DNA from: Ophiostoma sp. CBS 140.51
Lineage: Eukaryota; Ascomycota; Sordariomycetes; Ophiostomatales; Ophiostomataceae
Assembly: GCA_029298735.1 (NCBI GenBank)
Contig: JANSLP010000415.1
Coordinates: 1 to 25,517 of the forward strand
Direction: 5' to 3'
Length of the DNA: 25,517 nt
Part shown: positions 17,568 to 25,517 of the stretch, piece by piece
Numbering within the stretch: position 1 is the first letter of the stretch
Layout of the letters: each line of letters begins with the position of its first letter
Translations under genes and position numbers: made by a program
Notes under the pieces: model-generated
The model's database searches: none
What the model was told of the DNA's origin: nothing
The model's input: the letters and a program-made list of their open reading frames with translations, nothing else

Positions 17568-20500
17568 AAATTCGCTTGACTGAGCGGCTCAACGAAGGTG
17601 CATGTCTCCCATGTGTCGTAGCTTGACCAGTGTGAGCGATGATAGCAAGGTCGAATTCTTTGTCGATGCGATACTTTTGTATTTGTCCAAAAGAATGCCC
17701 AAATAAAGCATCTGTTCTGCTCATATGCCAGAAATCGTTTATTCCGGCCAGCCTCAATGCTGCAGGTTATAAATGTCCAACCAAGCCTACCTTTGGCGAG
17801 TCTTGTATTTTGATGCGTTTTTCATCCAGGTCCAGGAGAAAATGGCTGTCCATTATCCGGGTATTTTAGTAGTTATAGAGGCCGTTGGCTGTGATAAGAA
17901 ACGGGGTCAACAACCAGGTACTTGGCTGGACAGTTTGCTTCTTTATCAAGTGCAGCTGCAATGGCTGTTTTCAACGCTATTCATTGCTTTTCCGTGGTTT
18001 CAAATTTCAAGACATGTTACTTGAACCTCGGAAAGACAGGTTTTGTCGCAACTTTTCTCATGATTATCTTCGTCTGTCTGGCTAATTATGGCACCCTCGG
18101 CATCGTCGTCTATGCTTGCGTCTTGTGTCGTTCTTAAGCTCTTTAACCGCGGCCAGACGGAAGCTGGCAAGCTTCATTGCCGCTTCTGATTGAGTCTGTA
18201 TTGTTTACGTCGCCTAGGTCTTTGTGACCATAATCAGGGGTGCCCGCCGTACCCGCCTTTGAACGGACGGGCTTGTCCAGATCCAGATTCGGTTTCAGAT
18301 CCCACCACTGCTCTGTATCCTGTCCGTTGAAGGGTTCCTCGAGCAGCGAAAAACTCCATCTGTTGTCTGTTGCGTTTACTGCTTCTGAGGCTTGTCATAG
18401 ATCATTTTTGTGGTGGTGTACTGGTGAGGTGAACCACGGGAACAGGCTCACAACTTACGTTTTTGTTAAATGCTGAACTGTGCTGTCAGCCGAGCAATCG
18501 ATGAACTTGATTTTTTCGTGGAAGAGAAAGCATGGAAGACTTTTGTTTTGAACGACAAGCTGTGGGCGTATCCACCACAACTTGCAGGTGTACACGACGA
18601 TGTCAAAGACCTTCAACACTGACAAGACCTCCGTACTCTTTCAGGCGGTCATCGTTCGAAAGCTTCCCAACCCTTAAAAAAACGATGGATCTTGTCAATA
18701 TTGTCACTCAAATTTTCCCAGAGGAGTTGGTCGCAGTCGGTGACGCAAGGTCTACGGCAGCATGTCTTGCCATCACCCGTGAAGAGTTCCTCCATATTCT
18801 TATGAGAATCAACCTCTGTAATTACTGATATGTCAGCATGACTTTGTTTTTTCCAGTCAATGCCATCCACGCGGCCGGGGGCTTTGTTTGTATGAAGTGT
18901 TGTGCATGTCCGGGTTGGAATGATGACAATGTGTACAAGGCACAGCACCAGCCACTCCTATAGCTGTTGTCCCCGCAGCGCATGGTCTCTGTGCGCAGCC
19001 CAAGGCCGCCGTTGCCCCTTGAGGGCCGCGAAGTCAACACATGAACCTCGTCGGTTTACCTCAACGTCACTCTCGAGGTCAGCACACTGTGCTTTCCAAC
19101 CTTTTAGCCATAACAGTGTTATCTCCTTTGGGCCGAAAATATTACTTTTTCTTTATGGACTTCCTTTTGACTGGTGAAATCGTCTGAAATTGATCCACAG
19201 GTACAAAAAGCTACATACGATTATATAACAAAAAGAGGTACCCTGGATCACATTTTCCCGCTCTTTTTCAGCGCATCGTGCCAACGGTCAAAACACCTCC
19301 TTTTTGAATTATTGCAGAGGTTGACGTTGCATGCGTTGCATCCCGTGATAATTAGGTGCTTTTGTGGCAAGGCAGAAGGCAAATAGTCCTCTGTTATCAG
19401 CCAATTGCGCCTTTTTGACGAGCAAAAGGAGCAGTATGTATGGCTCTCTCTTTTTGTCGAAATGTGGGCTTTTTTTATGGACAACGGCGTCGCCTTGTCC
19501 TTGACTTGAAGCGCAACCATTGCCCCGAATCTCTCGATGGTTTCTTTATATAATTATTGACGAAAATCGCCGTGGCTTTTGACGGGAGTCTGCCAGCCGT
19601 GGCGTTGTAGGAGGTAGGAGTTCGTGACCGTAACCTCAAAAAAGAAAAAGATAAAGAAGAGCCTGTTGCCCGCCGCGTTTCAGTCTCCATTTTGCTTGAA
19701 ATCCTGCCCTGAGCTGATCGCTAATATCTACACCGTTCATGTTGTTATTATATGCGTCGATAATGTGAGGGATAGGGAGGGCTTTCGTGGGTTCGCCATT
19801 AAAGGGAGCTCTCGCCGTCTTGGCGCTCGTAGATAACTTGGAAGGCTAGTGGCGGAGCTTCTTAACCGAGCGCTCCCAACCGTTAAAAGCAGTACTTAAA
19901 AGAAGTACGAAAGCGTTGTCCTTGAAGCCGAATTGTATAACGTCTTCGTGTTTATGTTTTTTTTTTTTTTGAACAAATAGTACCCCAGAGTACGGAGTCT
20001 CTTGTTTTTTTTTTGCGGACAATAAATACAAGGAAAGAACCCGTCTTTGGCTTCGCATCCCTCTGGGTACACGACAGAACTTTCTTTGCGTTTCCGTTTG
20101 CCTTGAGCGTTGAAAGCGTACTCTGTCGTTCGTTTTGATATACTGATGGGCTTCGAGTTCGTTCCCAAACGTAGGTAGCTTAGACGAGGGAAAAGATATA
20201 TTGCTGTGATGATTTGCCTTGGTGCCACCTGCGTCTGCTTCTTGGTGCTACGAGGCTATGGTTCGTTTTACCGGGAGAAGTAAGGATACCGTATATCTCC
20301 TAAGGGGTTCAACGGGGACGAGGGGGGAGAAGGGGTCGGCTTTTTGGCAGGAGTTTTCGATGCTTCATCCGCCGAGGGTCTTTTCCGCTTTCTTTCGGCT
20401 ATGGCTGGCGGGTAACAGGACGCTGAATGTGATGAAAATGGTGATGTTTTTTTAATTTGTTTACTTTTTTCTATTTTAGGAGGCCAACGCGCATGCGGAA

Positions 20501-21113
20501 ATCCAAAATATATAGCCCCATTTATTTTTCCACGAATGTTGACGGGAGGCCCATAAAAAAAGTAATATTTTCGGCCCCAAGGAGATAATTTATCTCACAG
20601 CCTCCGCATCTTGTCTGCCGTGTGTGGGAGCCGGCATGGGCTCCAAGAAGCTCGTTACCACAGCCCGCAGGATGATGATTAGTGGACTGGTAAAGTTTCC
20701 TGTCCCTGCCAGATTTGCTGCTCTCGTATGGTTCTCTTCTGTTTTGAAGTAAATGTACGTGTTGCATCGCAAGGTTCGTGTCGAATGGTATCACATTTTG
20801 ATTGGCTTTGAAGGACTTAATGTTTTGCCGTTTTACTGGCCATGCTTTAGTTGTACCAATGGCGTATAATATTTCCCTTGGCTTTTTGTGCTCCCTCATC
20901 CATCCTTATCGAACGGTTTTTTGTTGTGACCTGCCCGGAGCATAGATTCGCGGTATGTTCAAGAACAATACCGGGATCGTGTCGTACTTCTTTGCCTCGT
21001 TTCATACTGTGCGCGGGAACAAGTCGTCTTTGTTCGTCTTTGTTCGGTATGGTAACAAGGCCGTGAACACATATATTCGGTGATGTATCCTTCTTTCAAA
21101 ACCAAAGCAAAAG
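17568..21113. other. Long gene-poor interval
   Basis: About 3.5 kb without an intact gene. A minus-strand open piece at 18649-18948 (containing HADISVITEVDSHKNMEELF) and another at 17542-17757 have ordinary protein composition and may extend the decayed coding seen just below. Both are short and unrecognised. T-rich runs occur near 19950-20010, and a 10-bp tandem duplication (TCGTCTTTGT twice) lies near 21025-21045. No terminal inverted repeats or retroelement motifs were found by eye. Confidence 0.4.
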
Positions 21114-22519
21114 TCAAGTCAAGAAATCAAGTCGTATTCGTACGCTAAAGTTAAAATAGGACAGAAATAGTATCGTATAAAAATAAAAAATTACCGTCCC
21201 TCGTACGGCAACCACCTCCCCTCTTTCCACCAAAAAAAAATCCATCACACGGTCCTTTCCCTCGTACGTCATATACCGCCGTCTCCCAGCGGCCATCCGA
21301 CACGTACCAGTATGCGTCGCCAATATACACCGCTGTGCCCTCCACCAGAGGGCGGCCCTCCCAGCCCGGCGGGCATGCGGGAGGCAGCGCAGGGCGCCGG
21401 TTCTCTGCGATACGACGTGCTGTCGTACGCGGACGTGTGGCGTGGGGTAGTGTCGTGCGCGGGCGTGGCATACGAGGGACTGTCGTGCGTGGCCGTTCAA
21501 GGTAAAAGTCGGGAATGTGGATAATGACTTGCGGCATAGGTACGGGGATGCGTGGCGGTGGCGGGGAGCGCGGGCGGCGGCTGCCCGAGGGGCCTCGTAC
21601 GACAGCGCCAGGGCCCAAATGTACTCCTCAAACAAGGCCGTGAGCTTGGCTCCCTCGTACGAAACGTGTTGTAAAGGTTTTGCCGCTCGGCGGTGAGCAC
21701 TTGTTGCGCGCGCGCCCGGTGAATCTGCTCTTGTGGTGTCTGTACGACCCGTGGCGGCTTGGTCAGCGCGCCCATACGTGCCGTGCTTGGACGCACCGCG
21801 CAGAGACGGCAGGGCTGGTCGGCGGGCTGGCAGGCCACGCCGTCAAAAACACCGTCGAGGTGCCGCGCGAGCACCGTACCGTAACATTATTATTCCTCGG
21901 CGTACTCGGCCAGGTCTTGTTTATGGATCTTTGCTTACTTACTCTCCCACGGGAGGACTAGTAGGATCGAGTTCGCCGGCAGGCTCGTACGCCCGGTCCG
22001 CCCGCTCTCTTGGGCAAAGTCGCGCAATGACCACGGTATCCGGCAATGGACCACGAGCGCCACGTCCGGTACGTCGCGCCCCTCGCCCAGTGCACTGGTG
22101 GCCACGAAGCTGTGCCTGACGTCAGGGCATTTGAAATGGAGATTCAGAACTGGATAAAACAACAATGCTCGTATGGTCTTCAAGTATCAACTTTTGCCAT
22201 TTCCCAGGAAGCAAAGTATTCGAAATACGCCTTGTCTGAATATTGCGTTCAAGTCCCTGAATATCGACCGGTAAAACGATAAACCAGATCCATGGTCCAC
22301 GTTGGAAACAGCTGTCGCCTCCCAACAGAAACGACCGAAAGGAAAGAAACAAGTGTGCTGGGCTCGAGGCCCCGTGCAAGTTGATACCTTGATAATATCT
22401 CGCACTTTTTCGGAGAATTGTGTCACCATCTCCACTGTCTGCTTCAATGGTGCTATGCCCGGCAAAGCACTATGCTTGACGAGAAGAGACTCTGCCTTGT
22501 CTATCCCCCCACCCTTCAA
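21114..22519 (-). pseudogene. RecQ-type (telomere-linked-like) DNA helicase relic
   Basis: The block 22138-21938 encodes the C-terminal helicase motifs: CPDVRHSFVATSALGEG, VPDVALVVHCRIPWSLRD and FAQESGRTGR, diagnostic of RecQ-family motifs V and VI in fungal proteins. The same frame continues through a TAA at 21935-21937 into QDLAEYAEE and two further TAA codons at 21887-21892. It then reaches LARHLDGVFDGVACQPADQP-CRLC, the Cys-containing segment that follows RecQ helicase domains. A frameshift near 21655 leads to AKLTALFEEYIWALALSYEA. Upstream, broken frames at 22519-22122 weakly resemble the helicase start: QTVEMVTQFSEKVRDIIKV then TG near the P-loop position, and IVLPVDIQGLERN like motif Ia. 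The DEAH-box core between these and motif V is missing, so an internal deletion at about 22135 is likely. Certainly non-functional; assignment of the downstream block is strong, of the upstream part tentative. Confidence 0.72.
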
Positions 22520-23581
22520 CGGAACATGCCTCTCGCTTCGTCAAGCACGACTCTTGTGTCCGCAGTCTGTCCAGCCGTTGTACAAGATGTTTTCGGGTTG
22601 TTGAATGTTACATCCAACTAATGAACGATGCACGAATCGAATTGGATGTTTCCAGCGGATCGGCAGTGTGCGCTGGCAGTGATCCGTGATGGGAGACAAG
22701 GCTTGACGTTCGGACATCACTGTTGAGAGGTGTCGTAGAACATGCTTTGTCTTCGAAACGTCGGGTTCTAACAGTGCCGTGGTCCCGTATATTGTCCACT
22801 TCACGTTCTTCTGGAGTTGTCACCACCTTATAGACTTGTTTGTTGGGAATGGTCAATTTGAAGATGTGATACTCAGTACTTGCTTAACGGTTAATCGGGG
22901 GTTTTCAACCCATCACGTGGTTAATGTGAGAATGTGTTTTCTCCCACGGTTCTCTATTATCTAAAACTTTCCGGTTGCTGACGGCCGGTTTCACGTATGC
23001 CTAGCGACGATGAAAGGCAGCTTTCAAGATTGCTCTTTTGTTCATACAAGAGGAAGTGTAGCCTTTAGCCTTTGTGTGACAACTCTTCCAAAATGTCGAT
23101 ATTATTCATATTCGTGTCCTGCCACTTGCATATCACAAGGCTCCGAGCCCTAGTGTATGAAATGGCACGGAGTCGCCGTCTCCTCTGACAGGGTTGCGGA
23201 CAGGGTAGAGTCATTCGGGACAATCAGCGTCACAACTTACTTCTATCCCAGTCGTTTTTTAGTTTTTTTTCTCTCTTTCTTTCAGCCAGTCGTGTAAATA
23301 GCATTAAAGGGTGTGGCTGTGACCACTCGCATAAGATAACAAATGTGTCCTTTTGAAAACGAGGCGGGATACCATGGTGTTTAGCGTTGTAATGGTAGAC
23401 GAGTTTGTTCGAGTATTGAAAGAAAATATGGAGGATGGTGGCACAATGACCGTGGAAATTGGCCATTCAACCTGCCTATGGTGGGCACCATCCTTTGGAC
23501 ACCACGTATTGGCTTGATGAATTTGACGACAAATGCGCCGATAAATGCCTCTCCCTCAACCCACCAAAGCGTCATGGGCAA
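22520..23581 (-). pseudogene. Possible N-terminal part of the same helicase relic
   Basis: Minus-strand pieces at 22541-22804 (TKHVLRHLSTVMSERQAL) and 23381-23581 (VEGEAFIGAFVVKFIKPIRG), with the other frame at 23230-23466 (IFFQYSNKLVYHYNAKHHG), are in the order and have the general character of the long region that precedes the helicase domain in fungal telomere-linked RecQ proteins. They are in several frames, individually short and unproven. Between 22857 and 23230 nothing is recognised. Confidence 0.27.
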
Positions 23582-24720
23582 TGCTTGTGACCGTAGGGCT
23601 TCAATTTTGGTATATTCGAAATGAAGTATCCTTGCAGCGAGGTTTTTGTCTCTGTATCAAGACAGTGCAGGAGAAACAGGTGTGTGTCTATGCATATCAC
23701 CAACTTTTCATGCACCGTCGGCTTCCATATCGCCTGTCAGGAGTACCTGTGAGATAATCAGACACAGTATCTGTGTGGATATGCTGCGTTGTTTGCTGCG
23801 ACGATGAGCTGATCATTACATCCCAGTGAGTTTGGGTCTGCAACGTGCATCTAGCCAGCCACCGTTCTGTCTATCCTCTTGTATTGCAGTCAGGCTGTAG
23901 AGTGAGCAAAGTTACTGCACTGCAAACCCATCCGGGCTTGGCGCAACATCTGTGCGTTCTCTGGAAGGACAGGACAGGATCACCATCTTTTCAAGGCTTC
24001 TGTTGATAAATGGTGTTCTGGAAACTGATATCAGAGCCGCCCTGGACAGACTCTCCATGATTTTCGGTCGTTACTTGCACACTTCTCAATTTCTTTCAGA
24101 CCACAACGTCGCCGGCCCATGTGGTATGGTTGAAGCATAGCGTTAACGCGAGAATACTTTTGACATGTGCTCGTCGCAGTCATTTGTCCGGTCGACGTCC
24201 GAGCATGAAAGCCCCATCAACCTCAATCTCTGTGAGAGCACAAGCACTCATGTTTCGGGATGGTCATTTAGGTCGGTATCGTCACTTCAAAGTCACATTG
24301 AGAGATAGGTTGTTTTTATATCTCATCAGACTTGTGAAGAGCATGCCATATTTTAGGCCGACAAGGAGGGGGCCAGACAGGAGAACTCTTTGCAAGGGCT
24401 CACAAATCTTCCCACATCTCGACAATCGCAGTTGGAAAGCATTGGTTTAGTGGGATGATAGAAGCTATGCGTAGTGTTAGCAGTGAAAGCAGCCATGGCA
24501 TGTGCTTAAAGAGACATACCTTTGACATTTAGTCTCTACCTCGCCATATCATTTTGAGTAACCATTCAATGGCGGAAGTTGAACGGGGTTTGAGAGAGAA
24601 ATTGGAAACCTCGTCATCGCACGGTTCGCTCGTGTGTGCGGTGTATGTCTCACCGACTCAAACACGATGAAAACGTTGCCAAAAATCTTACCATACACCT
24701 CCAAGTAGGTTGAGGAGGTA
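23582..24720. other. Unassigned interval
   Basis: No gene can be supported. Open stretches exist on both strands, including plus 24121-24450 and a minus frame near 24100-23870 with several stops, but none shows a domain. It may hold further decayed sequence upstream of the helicase relic. Confidence 0.3.
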
Positions 24721-25020
24721 TGGATGAGATGTTAAAAAAGACGTGAGGAGATGAGAGAGAGACTGGAAGTGAGAGGTGGACAGACCCAGATATTTATACT
24801 TGGGGAAGAAGGAGGTAAGTTTGGCAGAAGAGGTAAAAATAAAAGAAGAGAGGGGAGGGGAGACAAGCTTGGAGAGGGGAGTGGGCATGGCCAGGTATTT
24901 ATACCTGGAGAGAGGGGGAGGGAGAGGTGCGCAATCAGCAATGACAAACGGAGGCAGAGAGTGACAAACGAAAGATAAGAGGAAGGTCAGAGAAGACGTG
25001 AAGAGGTGCTGACGGCGTGG
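24721..25020. repeat. Purine-rich degenerate tandem repeat, period about 105 bp
   Basis: The plus strand is G/A-rich. CCAGATATTTATACTTGG at 24786-24803 recurs as CCAGGTATTTATACCTGG at 24891-24908, exactly 105 bases later, each in similar GAGG-type surroundings. AAGACGTGAGGAGATGAGAG near 24739 resembles AAGACGTGAAGAGGTGCTGA near 24993. The second copy of the box is a perfect 8-bp inverted repeat with a 2-bp centre. The open frame on the opposite strand (24688-25065) is a by-product of the C/T-rich complement and is not called a gene. Confidence 0.55.
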
Positions 25021-25065
25021 TGGGAGATGGGTGATGTTTACTAAATTGAACTGAGGGTGACGCAT

Positions 25066-25517
25066 TTCTAGCTACGATGTAAAGGGGGAGTGGAGGTAAA
25101 AGTGAAAGTAAACAAGAAATGCACGGAGGACACCGAAGATCATCTGCAGATCAAAGCTTGGACCACTCTTCAATCACTTTGGGATTATGTTTCCCTTCAA
25201 TTTGAAACCACGTGGAAGTGAAATGCGGGATGAGGGTGATGTGATGGGGTTGTGACGTATACGTGGGTGGTGAGTTGAGATTGGAAGCCGTGTAAGTGAG
25301 AAGTGATGATGTGTTGACAGTGGGTTGATGACAGTGTGAGTACACTCAGGATCAAATTCTGAAAATAAATAATGTGTCAATATATCAATATTTTAATCGA
25401 TAAATCATTATTCTTTATTTATTATTATTATTATCCGCCTTTCTCAGTCAGTCCTGACTATTGGCGACTAGCTAGACAGAACCCTCTGGGGAAAAAACTG
25501 TCACAGAACTAAGTGGG
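25066..25517. other. Right flank with AT-rich segment and (TTA)n microsatellite
   Basis: No gene. From 25360 to 25435 the sequence is strongly AT-rich, ending in a short (TTA)n run near 25418-25433. No TTAGGG/CCCTAA telomeric repeat is present in the last 450 bases. Confidence 0.5.

Noticed and set aside
14241..21113. An LTR, LINE or DNA transposon filling the gene-poor stretch
   Set aside because: By eye I found no long terminal repeats, inverted repeats, reverse-transcriptase YxDD/FADD motif or transposase signature, so no mobile element is called.
24688..25065. A 125-codon minus-strand frame rich in Ser, Leu and Pro
   Set aside because: It is explained by the C/T-rich complement of a purine-rich degenerate repeat and has no domain.
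25350..25517. Possible chromosome end
   Set aside because: No TTAGGG or CCCTAA repeats; the terminal sequence is AT-rich with a TTA microsatellite only.
1..25517. tRNA and rRNA genes
   Set aside because: No T-loop GTTCRANNC consensus in a cloverleaf context and no rRNA-like block was noticed on either strand.

Overview
The window looks like nuclear DNA of a filamentous ascomycete (Pezizomycotina, possibly a Sordariomycete). The reasons are intron-poor genes of fungal type, a JmjC protein with long Ser/Thr/Ala-rich tracts, a large esterase/NB-ARC/TPR protein of the fungal NLR type, and several decayed fungal gene families in AT-rich surroundings. No prokaryotic operon, rRNA, tRNA or CRISPR array was seen.

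Layout. 1-1175 is the flank and probable promoter/leader of a long intact gene at 1176-3947 (+) for a nuclear JmjC-domain protein. 4453-5400 (-) is the C-terminal half of a major-facilitator transporter, 5'-truncated and probably frameshifted. 5400-6910 has no intact gene, only short coding-like pieces. 6911-10474 (-) is the centrepiece: an intact 1187-residue NLR-like protein with an N-terminal alpha/beta-hydrolase, a Pro/Ser-rich linker, an NB-ARC ATPase and a C-terminal array of seven near-identical 41-residue TPR units. 10475-12087 is non-coding and becomes AT-rich. 12088-12461 (-) is a decayed paralogue of the JmjC domain. 12827-14097 (-) is a 422-codon open frame of a fungal protein-kinase-like family without a start codon. 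14.2-21.1 kb holds no intact gene, but between 15.7 and 17.6 kb the minus strand carries long coding-like frames broken by single stops and frameshifts. About 21.1-22.5 kb (-) is a broken RecQ-type helicase, possibly extending up to 23.6 kb. 24.7-25.1 kb is a purine-rich degenerate repeat region, and the right end is AT-rich with a (TTA)n tract.

Together the two intact genes sit in an accessory-type, repeat-damaged neighbourhood. Stops created by C-to-T or G-to-A changes (TGG to TAG/TAA, probable CAA to TAA) in the relics resemble repeat-induced point mutation (RIP). RecQ-type telomere-linked helicase relics are common in fungal subtelomeres, so a chromosome-end or lineage-specific location is plausible, but no telomeric repeat lies in the window. 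The most interesting locus is the NLR gene, whose repeat array shows recent amplification, unit shuffling and amino-acid variation confined to a few positions, the pattern expected of a recognition surface.
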